Source: Galeopsis tetrahit (taxonomy: Eukaryota; Streptophyta; Magnoliopsida; Lamiales; Lamiaceae). From it: 64,000 bases of DNA. The notes beneath the pieces were generated by a model, which was given only the letters and a program-made list of their open reading frames with translations, was not told the DNA's origin and searched no databases. The DNA lies in contig OY776120.1 in NCBI GenBank assembly GCA_963675135.1, positions 19,496,001-19,560,000 of the forward strand, read 5' to 3'. Numbering within the stretch: the first letter of the stretch is position 1; every line of letters begins with the position of its first letter. A program made the position numbers and the translations under genes. Shown here in pieces: positions 33,132 through 45,900 of the stretch.

Positions 33132-34755
33132 TGTAACGATCCCAAAATTTTTAAAAGAATAAACATAGATTTTATTATTTTTTTTTAATTAATTTTTATT
33201 TTTTTTAAATAGGGAGTAAGAGGCATTACTACGCTTTAAAATAACCTAATAATTTAAATGAATGAACCATCCAAACCAAGGTGATCACCACCAAAACCCT
33301 CAAAATAATTAAGAAGTGACAACAGCGAAATAAAGTAGCAAGTAAGGTCCTTAAGGATTTGCCTTACAATAAAATACTACAATTTCAAATAGTCATCCAA
33401 AATAAAATTTTAAATTTCAAAAGACATGAATTAAAGGGTTGTACTTTCGAGATCGAGTGCTCACATCCACCTTCAATCCTCCCGAACGTTCCCAACTGAA
33501 AGTGGAAGGGGTGAGCATTTGAAAAATACTCAGTGGGTTCACTCAACACCCACTCGAATATCATACAATCCACCATAATAAAGGTTAACCATGGGAATCA
33601 ATGTATATGATAAACATAAATTTGAGATTTATTACTCTCAAACAAGACCAAAAACATAAAAATCGGACTTCTGTACTAAAAGTTATGGCCTAAACAACAA
33701 GTTCCGACTATAAGGGTTTTAACCCATCTTTGACCAGCCATAAATGGAGATCTAGAACTCCGATCGAGAATCGGAAAAGTATTCCAAAAAGCTCTCGACG
33801 AGACCTTTCCAACGGTGCTGGCCGATCAATGATCGGACGTCGAAAAGTTGGCCGGAGTTTGGACGGAAGCTGAAGTGTGAGTGGGTAAGGTGTGTGTCTT
33901 GAGTGTGAGTGTGAAGTAAAAATCTTACCCTAATGTGAAGTGCCAAAAATGTGCAAAAATTCTGAAAGTGGCTAATTATAAGGTGCAAAATGCCATAGGG
34001 TTTCCTTAGTGGGCCATAAGAATGGGCCTTATCTTAATATTTTTGTTTGGGCCATTAGTTATATTATTTTAAGACCATTTCTTATATAAAGTCAAACCTA
34101 AATGAATAACTTAACTAGTCTTATGTCATCCATCAACATTAATCTTACTACCATTAGTAAATAAATATTTCAATAGGTGAATAACATTTAGTATTATGTA
34201 AATTTCACATAATTATAATAAATCACATAATTTCACATAAACAAATATAAGGGCTCAATTCATGAGATTTTTGGGTTCTTACACCCACTGTAGATCAATT
34301 CTCCATTTTCTGATAACATTTTCCCACCATGATGAATATAAATAGAGAGTTCACTGTAAATCTAATATACAAACAATGTATTAGGCCATAATTTTTAAAA
34401 TATTTTGCAGAAATTTAGACTATAAATTTCTAATTAGCTTTTTGCAGAAATCTGGTTTACAGAAATTTTAAATAAGATTTTTTGAAGAAAATATATATTC
34501 TTACCACCAATTATTTTTACCATTATAAATTCCTACTTAGATTTTAGCATAAATCAGATTCACAAGAAACCCTAATTTAAAAAACACTCAATTTCCAGGC
34601 TCCACGTTCGTGACCTCCTCCGTAACAAGCCAAAGTTATTAAAAATTTCTAAAAATCCATTAAACTATTCCAAAAATATGTCACACTATCCGGGACACTT
34701 TCGAAAATTTCAGAAAACTATAAGGTAAAATAAAAATTAGCATATAGGCTCTACC
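33132..34755. repeat. Array unit 2: short LTR (33132-34283) plus MULE-2 spacer
   Basis: First short-form unit, 1,624 bp. The LTR lacks about 1.4 kb relative to the long form: sequence equivalent to 30634-32030 is gone, with TCAA present at both breakpoints. Starts TGTAACGATCCC. Confidence 0.92.
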
Positions 34756-35437
34756 TGTAACGACCCCAAAATTTTTAAAAGAATAAACATAGATTTTATT
34801 ATTATTTTTTTTAATTAATTTTTATTTTTTTTAAATAGGGAGTAAGAGGCATTACTGTGCTTTAAAATAACCTAATAATTTAAATGAATGCAACCATCCA
34901 AACCAAGGTGATCACCACCAAAACCCTCAAAATAATTAAGAAGTGACAACAGCGGAAGTAAAGTAGCAAGTAAGGTCCTTAAGGATTTGCCTTACAATAA
35001 AATACTACAATTTCAAATAGTCATCCAAAATAAAATTTTAAATTTCAAAAGACACGAATTAAAGGGTTCTACTTTCGAGATCGAGTGCTCACATCCACCG
35101 TCAATCCTCCCGAATGTTCCCACCTGAAAGTGGAAGGGGTGAGCATTTGAAAAATACTCAGTGGGTTCACTCAACACCCACTCGAATATCATACAATCTA
35201 CCATAATAAAGGTTAACCATGGGAATCAATGTATATGATAAACATAAATTTGAGATTCATTACTCTCAAACAAGACCAAAAACATAAAAATCGGACTTCT
35301 GTACTAAAAGTTATGGCCTAAAGAACAAGTTCCGACTATAAGGGTTTTAACCCATCTTTGACCAGCCATAACTGGAGATCTAGAACTCCGATCGAGAATC
35401 GGAAAAGTATTCCAGAAAGCTCTCGACGAGACCTTTC
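34756..35437. repeat. Array unit 3, left part (before the gypsy insertion)
   Basis: LTR start TGTAACGACCCC, normal until ACGAGACCTTTC, where the gypsy element is inserted. It continues at 53561. The last five bases, CTTTC (35433-35437), are the left TSD. Confidence 0.92.
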
Positions 35438-36556
35438 TGATTAGTGTGAAAATTTCTCGAAATTCTTGTGTTTAATTTGCATAATTTTATAGGATTTCGT
35501 GCATTATTTACACTAAATTGACTAATTGCACTCGATTTGGAGAAGTAGTGTGGTTTGCTATTTTTGTAGGTAAAACGAGGTGTTTTGAATCAAATCACGA
35601 AAAATACAGCCGTTGGATCGAGTCCATGAGTTGACCACGTGAAAGAAGGGAAAGTGAGGGTTGAAACGAGACAAGAATCGAGTCGATCCGACACTCGGAT
35701 CAAAAGATATGAGCAAAACAAGAAGAGGTTGGAAGAGGGGCACGACCGAGCCTTTAGCTCGAGCTGGACATGATCGATACAGCAAAAACTCAAAAGTGGG
35801 AGTGCACGGCCGAGCGCATGAATTTAATGAAGCTATCGTTTCCTTTAATTTACTAGGCCCATTTATCCAATTAATTAGAGCCCATTTCATCATCTACAAT
35901 CAATTTATAAGCCCACTGCCCACGTATATTTTTAATTAAAAGGAAGAAGCAGGGACGCCAATACAGGCACGCAGAGGAGAAACAGAGCAGCTCATTGGAG
36001 GAACCCTCCTCCACTCCACTCCATTCCATTCCATTAATAGATTAGTTTAATTTCACTTTCTTAGCTCGTTTTTAATGTAGTGTTTTATTTTATTGCAAGC
36101 ATTGGAGAATTTGAAGACCATTTGAGGTGATATTTTTCCTTAATTCCATGTTTTGTTGTTTATCTTTTATGAGTTTGATTTCAATTGTTAATTTAGTCAT
36201 TAACTAGGTTTGTTGGTGTTTGGGTGTTTTGATTTGTGATGGAATTTGTGTTATTAGCTTAACTTTAATTGTGTAATTCATTGGAGGGAATATTGGTTAG
36301 ATTTATGGGTTTTGATAGATCATTGGCTAGAACTCAATTAATAGGTTATATGTGAAGTTCAATTAATGCAACGAGAGTTGGTTAATTGGGGTAGATAGTA
36401 TAATCGAGGGTTGGGAATCGAGTGAATGAGTAAATATTGGGTTATCGCAACGAGAGTTGGGTAATTTTCATTAGAACCCCATTTATCTACATTGATTGCT
36501 TGAATGAGAATTTGAGTGATTAGTGAGAAGGCCATAGGAGCTTGGTTGTTAATATT
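35438..36556 (+). repeat. Truncated 5' LTR of the gypsy element
   Basis: Matches 51964-53087. I count about nine substitutions and one 5-bp indel by eye over 1.12 kb. It stops at TTGTTAATATT, where the copia 3' LTR remnant and filler begin. Open frames inside are LTR noise and recur in the 3' LTR. Confidence 0.9.
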
Positions 36557-36572
36557 AGGGACTTCTGAAAAA
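36557..36572. other. Filler-like junction between gypsy 5' LTR and copia LTR
   Basis: AGGGACTTCTGAAAAA belongs to neither flank at that position. GACTTCTGAAAAATGC copies a nearby copia-LTR sequence (present at 49968-49983 in the intact LTR). This is the pattern of templated filler at a repaired double-strand break. Confidence 0.6.
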
Positions 36573-37194
36573 TGCTTGAATGAATGAACGTGTTGACTTT
36601 TGAAAAATGCGGTTGAGATGACTTGTGTCAGTTTCTAAAAATGCACATTTCCCAAGGTTGATTTGAGGCAGAAGCTACACTCAACCAACGATCAGATTGG
36701 ACAAGCTCCCTGAATATTCCTGCTGCAATTGAGAATATTCCAACATTCATTCAATGCTTCACTCTTTAATGCTTCAAGTCTTCAATGCTTGGTTCAGGCA
36801 TGATTGGCAATAAATGCTTCATTGAATGTGTCTTTTGGGCTTTGACATTCAATGCTCTTGATCATTTGTACTTCAACTGTCTTGATCATTTGCATTTATG
36901 AGCATTGCTTTGCTGCTCTTGATCTCTTCAGCTAAGTTGTCCACTTAGTCAGTCTGTCTTGAAGATTCAGCAGCTTTGTCCTAAAGACTTATCAAGCTGC
37001 CTAACATTCCAGCTTTGGACAACTATCCTGAACTAAAATCTCACAACATTCCTGAGATTTTTCTCTTAAGCAATCTACACATTCAAGTGAATTGAGACAC
37101 CTTGCCTGAACTAGACTTGAGCTTATCTCAACTAATCTGAACATCATCAATCAGGGGTTTTGGTATCTTAATCAAAATCATTTTATTCCCAACA
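36573..37194 (-). repeat. Truncated 3' LTR of the copia element
   Basis: Homologous to 49950-50567, with a 4-base insertion near 36587. The U5-side portion, equivalent to 48966-49949 including the TATA box region, is missing. Confidence 0.92.
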
Positions 37195-37208
37195 ATTTCC
37201 CCCTTTTT
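37195..37208 (-). other. Copia polypurine tract
   Basis: Minus strand AAAAAGGGGGAAAT directly before the LTR start TGTTGGGAAT. It primes plus-strand DNA synthesis. Confidence 0.85.
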
Positions 37209-37540
37209 GATGATGCCAAAACCTATTACAAAGGGAACTTGACTTATACTATACTTTACCTTCAGGGAGAGTGAACTGGTCAACTTGCCTGAAAGAAACT
37301 GTTAGCACAATAAATCAAGTAAGATATGTCCTGATGGGTTAGTTGAGATAATGAGTTGTTATCTCTTGATAAAAACATAGTGATCCTTTTATATAAGTGA
37401 TAGAGCATTACAGAGCTGAAAATTAAAAAGGACTCACTAGTCTAGAATTGCAAAATAACAACAGAAATCATATCAGCAAAATAGGGAAAAAGTGAACTTA
37501 TCCATCACAAAGTTCCATCATCTTGAGGAGCAATGTCATA

Positions 37541-40500
37541 CTAAGCCCATACTCTCTTCTTCAGTTCCCAGATCTCTTTGTTGGTTCCTTTAGGGCCAGG
37601 CTTCAGCTTCTCCATCCTCATGATGTTGATGAATTCTTCAAGTATCTTTCCCTCATCAATTAAGTTCCCATTGAACTTAGGAGGCATGTACAGAATGGGA
37701 CCAGGGGCCTTGAATTCAATTCTGGCCATCTCAGCTGCTGCAAACAGCTTCTGGTAGAGGTCCCTATGGTTCTCAAACATAAACTGCACAAAGACTTCAT
37801 CTACACTCTCTTCAAGCCACTTTCCAATGACATAGAAGTTATATACAAAACTTCTCTTGGCCTCCTCCCATGCATCATTCAGTGAGATTGGAACCCACTT
37901 ATCATGGTGAGGGTACTGAGTGTCCCATCTTTGCAGCATTTGTGGTTTGAGTTTTCTGTAAGAGGCCCTCCTTCTTGGAGCTTTGAAGTTTTCCCTCCTT
38001 CCATCTCTTGCCTTGTTGGCCTCAACCAACTGATCCATTCTTTCTTTTGCTCTTAGAAGAGCTAGCTTCTCCTGTGTTTCTGGATCTTTTCCAAATCCTT
38101 CTTCAAACAGCTTAGAAGGATCATCAGCAAGCTTGGGCACAATCACTTCAGGCTCTCTGTCCTGTACTTCCTCTTCAACTTCTTCTTCAATGGCAGGCAT
38201 CTTGGCTGCTTTCTTCATCCTCTTGGATTTCCTCACTGGAGTTGATTCTTCAGACTGAAATTCTGATGGCAGAGTCAGGCTGGTTAGGAATTCATTGAAG
38301 GCTTGCAATTCCTTCCTCTTTCTTTCAGAAGCTCTTGTCACTTTCCCCCTTACTTCAGCAACCTTCTCTTTGGGGTCAAGTCCTGTAGACTCACCACCAG
38401 GCCTTTGAAGTTTCCTTGCCTGACTTTCCATTGCAGACATCATGGACTCTTTGACAGCAATTTGAATCTGTTCTTCCTCAGTCAAGTCTTCAATGTTCAT
38501 TGGGCCTTTGCCTTTCCCAATGTCTTCTACTGCCTCTTCCTCAATCTCAGGGACCTTCTCCTTTCCTTTGGATTCACCAATAACCAAGGTTCCCTTTGCC
38601 CTAGCTCTCTCTCTTTCCCCCTTTTTGGCATTATCAAAACACTGGGGATTCAAGTCACTTATAGTGACAGAGAGATGTGAGTGAGCATGAGTGAGGGACT
38701 TTAACTCCTGCAGTAGGTAAACATTCTCATCATGAATGTTCTGCATTTTGTCATCTGCCATGCTCAAGAATGTGTGGACAGGTTTCATCTTTTGAGCAAC
38801 AATGGCATCTAGAGTGGCTTTCAGTGATTGATCAAGTTTGGCCTGAAGTTGATCAGTGAGGTTGGCCAAAACTTGATCAGACACTTTGGCCATCAGTTCA
38901 ACAGTGAACTTTTCTGCAGCTTCTTTCACCATGGCAGCTTTCAACTCTTCAGCTTTCTTTCTTTGTGCAGCAGTCCTTTGCCTTAAAGCATCTTTGATTG
39001 TCCTTCTCAAGGCTCTCACATTATGCTTGTATAGAACTTTGAGACCTTGCTGCTCCTTCTGCACAGATTTGGTGAACTTGGCCATCTCTTCCTTTGCCTT
39101 TGTTACCTCTGTTGAAACTGTTTGCAGTCCAGTTTCAACACCACAGATTCTTGCATCCAGTGTTGGCAAGATTATTTCCTCTGAGCCAGTTAGCCTCATC
39201 TCCAGAGAGGCTAGAGTCTTTCCTTGGCCATCTAGAGTATCAATTGTTACTGCATGTGCCTTACCAACTTCCCTGACTAAAGTATCCAACTTCTCTGACT
39301 GTTCTTCAATGATAGTTGCAGTTTGAGTAGCAATCTGAAAGCCTGCTTCAGTGGTGTTGGCTTGCTCAAAATACATCTTGTTCAATGTGGATACATTGGC
39401 TGAAACTGCTTCAAGATCAATATCAGTATTGACTGGTATATCAGTGAGGGAAGCATCTGCAAAAATTTGTTCAATGGTAACAGCTACAGAATCTGCAAAA
39501 CTAAGAGTGTTAGTAAAATCTCCCTCAACACCCTCATTCTTTTTATCTCCCATAAGGCCTGATACATCAGCATCTTCTCTCTCTTTTTCAACTAAATTCT
39601 TTTCTTCACTTTCAGTAGATAATCTCACATTCTCTGGAGAATCAGGCCTCCTTTCACCAAGGGATTCATCAAGTTCAGATTTGACTTGAAGAATAGCCTG
39701 ACTCTCATATTGGGCTGCACCCAATATTTCTACTTCATCTCCCTCTATGATTGGTGCACTCAAGGAACCTGTAATCACACAATCATCCTCACCTCCTCCC
39801 TCTGATTTTTCATCACTATTTGCCTTTTCAACTCCTTCTTTTCCTAAACCTGACACCTCCATATCCTCAACAGGATCCATAGAGGGCAGTTGTTGGGAGA
39901 TCACAGTGCTTGGGCATCCCAAGGCCACTGAGTCATCCTGAATGACTAAAGGCTGGTCAATGTCCAACTTTTCTGACATTGATGAGGCTTTAGCCAAACT
40001 AGCTTCTCCCATGGAAGTCTCAACATTGTCAAGCTGTGCCTCAGGTTCAAGAGAACCATCCTTGGCCAATGCATCTTGGACTGAGTCACCATCTTTGGTC
40101 AACTCCTCTGAATGATCAGAGTCCTTTTCAGAATGATAAGTCAAGTAATGTACCTGAGCAGAGTTGAGGCCTGGAGGGTTGGGATTGGTGTTATCATCAT
40201 CATCATCATCATCATTATCATCAGATGGACTATCAGGGTGCCTGAGTCCCTGTGCAATTCTTTCTCTCTCAGCTAGCATCTTCTCATGAACAATGGTGCA
40301 GAACAAGGCCTCAGTGGTCAACACACTGGATTTCTTCACATTTGCAAAGTTCAAGAGCCTGTTCTCTTCAACCTGCCACCAGCTTGCTCCTTTGTCCTGA
40401 ATAGCTTGAGCTATTTCTACCATAGTTCTATCCTTGATCTCAACAAGAGCTCTGAGATCATAGAATTGTTGTTGCAGCCTAGGATAATCCTTCAACCCTG

Positions 40501-42286
40501 GATATAGTGCATCCACATTAGCCTTGGCAATCTGCCTTAGCATCCCCTCATAAGTGTATTCTTCACCACTTTCATCTTCAGAGGAGTTGGCTTGGGATTC
40601 AGGAGGGTTGGATTGGGATTCAGGTAGGCTTGACTGGATTTCAGGTAGGTTGGGTTCAGAAGGGTTAGAGTTTAAAACAAGTTGGGATTCAGGTGCTTTT
40701 GAGAGCAATGTTCCTGAAGAGGTAATTGGAATGGCTGGAATGGGTGGGAGAGAAACTTGATCCCCTTCTTGAAGGACAGTTTCAAGAAGTTTGGTATAAG
40801 AGAGAAGTCTTGGATCAAGTGGGGAAAAAGGTCTATCCTCAAGATTGACCAAGTCTGCCAGTACATCAATACCTGCTCTGTCAGGGGCACCTTCAGGAGA
40901 GTAAAATTTCTTGGCAATGATTGGGGCATCTTCAGGAGTCTTGCACTCCTCTTCTTCATGCCTTGATGGGGATATTCTTTCTGATTGAATATCAGGAGAG
41001 TTGGCTTCAGGGCTGTTGGGCTTTGATTTGGACTTGGAGTTAGACCTACTAGCTTGCCTAATCTCCTTGAAAAATTCTTTCTTCTTTTTCTCCTCTTCCA
41101 TCAATCTCTGCTTCTCAGAGGTTTTGATTATTCTTTTCCTTCTTTCAGATCTTGTTGGCTGGTCAAGATCTCTGAATTCTGTTATACTTTCAGGCTGTAA
41201 GGGGACAACCTCTCTGACTTCCTCACTTTCTTCAGGAGGATTGACTCCTTCTTCAGCAACCTTTTCAATCTCTTCAGAAGTGGCTCCTCCACTTCTTCAC
41301 TGGCTTTCTGAGGGAGATTCACTCAGAATCTTCTTCATCTTCTTCAACTTTGGCTGAGCTTTTGGTGGTTGAGCTCTTCTCTTCCTTGGAGAAGTTCTGG
41401 TTGTGAGAACCACAGCACGTGCTTTCTTGGAAGCTGCATCCTGCTTCCTCTTTTCTGTCTTAGAAGACAGCTTCCTAAACATCACCTTTTGAGCTGGAAA
41501 AGGCTTTGGCTTGGCTTGGAGGTGGGTGTAATGTGCAAATCTTTCTAGGAGCAGGCTAGCTCTTGTGCAAAATTGGAGTCTCCCATCAACTACCACCTTG
41601 TGGTGCTTCACCTCTTTGAACTTAAACTTTTCATTCATCATCTTGTCTAGAATGAAATTTTTCCAGTTGAACTTGACTCTCTTCTCAGCAGAGTCAATCA
41701 CAGCAGCCATCACTCTCAATTTAGGCATACTTATTTGTTCAACACTCCCAGAGTGGCTTAACAAACTTTTCACCACACAATCAAACAAGTGCCTAAACAC
41801 TGGCCTCAAAGTGTTCTTGTTCTGAGCACTTACAACTTTCTTAGGCTCTATCATCCATGGATAGTAGAACTCCTGATCATCTTCTTCTTTATACATTTCT
41901 GGATTCTGGCCTTCTGAAGGTAGCCCAAAGCTAGCATCCAGATCCTCAGCAGTGAAGATGATGGTGTGCTGGCTTTCTTCTTCTTCATCTTCTTCAGCAT
42001 ATGTTAGTTTGGTGCATACATCACCCTTTTTGCCCTTCCATCTGAGATAGGCAAAGAATTCTGCCATGAATGGATTCAGGCAGGAATCAGGCTTGGTGCC
42101 TAAGAAGTTTTCTAGCCCAGCCTCCCTTAGCCATTGGAGGACTTGATGAACCTCAGTGTCTGGGCTGTCAAAAGCAACTAGATTTTCAAACCAAAGTGAG
42201 TTTGGATTGCTGAGATAGGAGAAATCAATGTCCAAGGAGGAGTCATTGAAATCTACAAGTTCTTCTCTCTTGATTTTAGGAGCCAT
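37541..42286 (-). pseudogene. Sirevirus third ORF (env-like or additional ORF), 1,581 codons broken by one TGA
   Basis: The ATG at 42286 opens 329 codons ending at TGA 41299-41297. The same frame then stays open, with no other stop, to 37541, including an in-frame ATG at 41104 (a 1,187-codon part). The N-terminal third resembles the globular plant-transposon-protein domain found in extra ORFs of plant retroelements (LREAGLENFLG, LRWKGKKGDVCTKL, an acidic patch, IIFTAEDLDASFGLP). The remainder is low-complexity, rich in E/K/S/P, with long predicted coiled coil (about 39330-38700) and repeated SNPPESQ-like motifs near 40600. I see no signal peptide or clear membrane span, so a true envelope role is doubtful. 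The single stop sits in CAGTGAAGA; an ancestral CGA (CpG) is one simple explanation. Function unknown. Confidence 0.75.
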
Positions 42287-42961
42287 GGATAATTTTGAGA
42301 GATAGAATGGTTTTGGAGAAAAGTTGCAGGTTGAGAAGTTTTGAAAAACCTAAGGGTTTGGAAATATGAGTGCGTGAGGAGGAAAAGTAAAAATTGAGGA
42401 GTTTATATATGAATGGGATTTATTAACCGTTGGTTAATAGAATATAACAGTGAGTAATTTTGAAGAACCGATTGGATATAGTGGGGTAGTGGGCTTTCAA
42501 CGGTTTGATGGAGTTTTAATGCAAATCAATGGCCTTGATGATGGCTCAAGAATTCATGAAATCTTAATTAAGATTTTGCATTTAATGCTGATTTGCCATT
42601 TTGGGGGCAAAGATCTTCATAGTACACGCCATCCTAAAATGGCCTACTCTTAGACCAAGAAACCTTTTAAATGTCTAATCAATGCTAAAAATAGCAAAAA
42701 TTATCCAATTAATTCGGACAAACATCCTGAGATGTGTTTTTGACTTTCTTCTTGGTCAAACTGCCTGATTAGCTTGCCTGAGTGGGTCCCAACATTGCTG
42801 ACTGGGTCCCACTTGGACAAAGCTCTTGACCAACATTGCTGAACATCATAAGGACAACTTTGCTGAGTTTTCCCTTTTTGGCTGACTGCTTCAGTGAGGT
42901 TGGTCAACTTTGCTGAAGTTCAATTTTAATGAATTTCCCCCTTCTTATGAGCCTCCTTCCT
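42287..42961. other. Non-coding interval between pol and the third ORF
   Basis: 675 bp. Contains a short tandem motif in which CTGAGTGGGTCCCAACATTGCTGA-like words recur (42770-42910). No supported ORF. It presumably holds whatever splice or promoter signal allows expression of the third ORF. Confidence 0.5.
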
Positions 42962-45900
42962 TTATTCCTCCATCTTCCCTGGATCAAGTAAGCCCAATTC
43001 AGCTGAAAGTTCCAAGAACCTTGCTTCAGCCAATGGTTTAGTCAAGATATCAGCTTTTTGCTTATCAGTGTGGATTTTGACAAGCTTGATATCTTTCTTT
43101 TCAACATGATCCCTTATGAAGTGATGCTTTATATCCACATGCTTGCATCTGGTGTGGAGCACTGGATTCTGTGAGATAGCAATTGCACTATTGTTGTCAC
43201 AGAATATTGGCACTTCATTTGAGATTACTTTGTAATCTCTCAATTGTTGCCTGAGCCAAAGTATCTGAGCACAGCAACTTCCAGCTGCTACATACTCAGC
43301 TTCAGTTGTTGAAGTTGCAACTGTATTTTGCTTTTTGGAGAACCATGAGATAAGCTTGCTGCCCAAGAATTGACAAGTTCCAGAGGTGGATTTTCTGTCA
43401 ATTCTACATCCTCCATAGTCTGCATCTGAATATCCAGTGAGCTCAATGTTGTCATCAGCTGGATACCATAATCCAAGATTCTCAGATCCCTTGAGATATC
43501 TTAGAATTCTCTTGGCAGCATCAAGATGGCTCTTCTTTGGATTAGTTTGAAATCTTGCACATACTCCAACTGCAAATGTGATATCAGGCCTGCTTGCAGT
43601 GAGATATAGCAAGGATCCTATGATTCCCCTGTAGTTAGTGGAGTTTGTTGACTCTCCACTTTCATCAGGATCCATTTTCCAGTTAGTATTCATAGGAATT
43701 CTGACTGGTTTGCTTGTAGCACATCCAAATTTTTTGATCATGTCCCTTGTATACTTGGCCTGATTGATGAATATTCCTTTCTTTGATTGAGTGACTTGAA
43801 GTCCTAAGAAGAAATTCATCAATCCCATCATGGACATCTCAAATTTGCTTTGCATGAGTTTGGAGAACTTCTCACATAACTTCTCATTTGGAGATCCAAA
43901 TATAATGTCATCCACATAGATTTGGACTAACAAAATATCATCTCCTTCACAGATTCTGAACAAGGTTCTGTCAACAGTGCCTTTGACAAAACCATGATCT
44001 AGAAGAAACTGTGATAAGGTGTCATACCAAGCTCTTGGAGCTTGCTTTAAGCCATAGAGGGCTTTCTTCAATCTGTACACCTTGTCTCCTTCTTCAAATC
44101 CTGGGGGTTGTTCAACATATACTTCTTCTTTGAGCACCCCATTGAGAAATGCAATCTTCACATCCATTTGATACACCTTGAATCTCATGTGAGCTGCATA
44201 TGCTAGGAAGAGTTTGATTGCCTCAAGTCTGGCCACTGGAGCAAAAGTCTCATCATAATCAATCCCTTCAGATTGACAATATCCTTTGGCCACCAGTCTT
44301 GCTTTGTTTCTCACAATGATGTTATTTTCATTTTTCTTATTTTTGAACACCCATTTAGTTCCAATGACATCTTGATGAGTTGGCCTGTCTACCAGCTCCC
44401 AAACTTCATTTCTGGTAAACTGGTTCAGCTCCTCTTGCATGGCTATGATCCAGTTGGTATCTTGTAGTGCTTCCTCAATGTCTTTTGGTTCCTGTTCTGA
44501 AAGGAAGCAACAAAACAGAGCACTTTCTCCATGAAATCTCCTAGTTTTGATCCCTTCACTTGGATTACCAAGTATCAGGCTAGATGGGTGATCTTGCAAC
44601 CAAGTCCTTCTAGACCTGATCCTTTCAGGAGGATTGTCCTCATCTGAAGTTGGATCACTAGATTCATTAAATTCAGGGAAGTTAATTGAAGGATCAAGCT
44701 CAGGATCATATTCAGGGGTGTTGTCCTCACTGTCAGATAAGTTGACATTTTCATTGGTTCCCCCTTGAATATTGGATCCATTAACTACCTCAGCATTGCC
44801 TGCTTCTTCATTGGTAGTTGTTACCTGGTTTTGAACTGGGATGGGGTCAGTCAGTTCAATTTCTCCTTCAGGTTGGTTGTCTTCTGGTTGGTTGCCATCA
44901 GGTAGGTTGTCCAGTTTTTGATTTTCATGAAGTTCAGGCTGGGCAACATCTACAAATATTGTTTCCTTGCTTTGAAGCCTTAATCTGGTTGTTCTTTGTG
45001 TTATCTCATCAATATTCAGGTTTCTATCCCTGAACTCATTAACAGATTCATCAAACACAACATGAGGTGTTTCTTCCACAATAAGAGTTTTGCAATTGTA
45101 AACTCTGTAAGTCTTGCTGATTTGTGAATATCCAACAAATATTCCTTCATCAGCTTTGCTATCAAAAGCTTTCAATTGCTCTTTCCCATTATTATGGATG
45201 AAACACTTACAACCAAATATGTGAAAATAAGCAACAGTGGGCAATCTACCTTTCCATATTTGATATGGGGTTTTACCTTGTCCTTTGGTGATTAAGGACC
45301 TGTTTTGAGTGTGACATGCAGTGCTAATGGCTTCAGCCCAGAACCTTTTAGGCAATTTGGATTCAGCAATCAAAGTTCTTGCTGCCTCTTTCAAAGTTCT
45401 GTTTCTTCTTTCAGCAACTCCATTTTGTTGAGGTGTTCTTGCTGCTGAAGTTTCATGAGTGATGCCATTCTTGCTGCAGTACTCATTGATGTATGAGTTT
45501 ATGAATTCTGTGCTTTTGTCAGATCTGATCTTGACAATACTTAGGCCCTTTTCATTGCTCACTCTCATCATCAATTCAGGTAGCTTGACTTGGGTCTCCT
45601 TTTTGTTCAACAAGAATACTACCCAAGTGTACCTGGAAAAATCATCAACAACAACTAATGCATATTTTCTTCCATTTAAACTTACTGGGATAATTGGACC
45701 AAATAGATCCATATGCAGTAGTTGAAGAACTCTCTCAGTTGAGATGACAGGTTTTCCTTTGAATAAGGCTTTGATCTGCTTTCCTTCCTGACATGGCTGG
45801 CATATATGTTCTTTGGTGAACACTTGATTAGGCAGCCCTTTAACTAGAGAGTTCCTTGCAATCTTGTTGATGGTTTTGAAATTCAGATGATTCAATCTCT

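Noticed and set aside
35558..35939. Open frames of 92 and 111 codons on opposite strands, repeated at 52084-52465
   Set aside because: Both are in the gypsy LTR and overlap each other; their repetition is the two LTRs.
38303..41357. Plus-strand open frames opposite the copia third ORF (up to 146 codons)
   Set aside because: Shadow frames of the biased codon use of the minus-strand ORF; no domain or start context.
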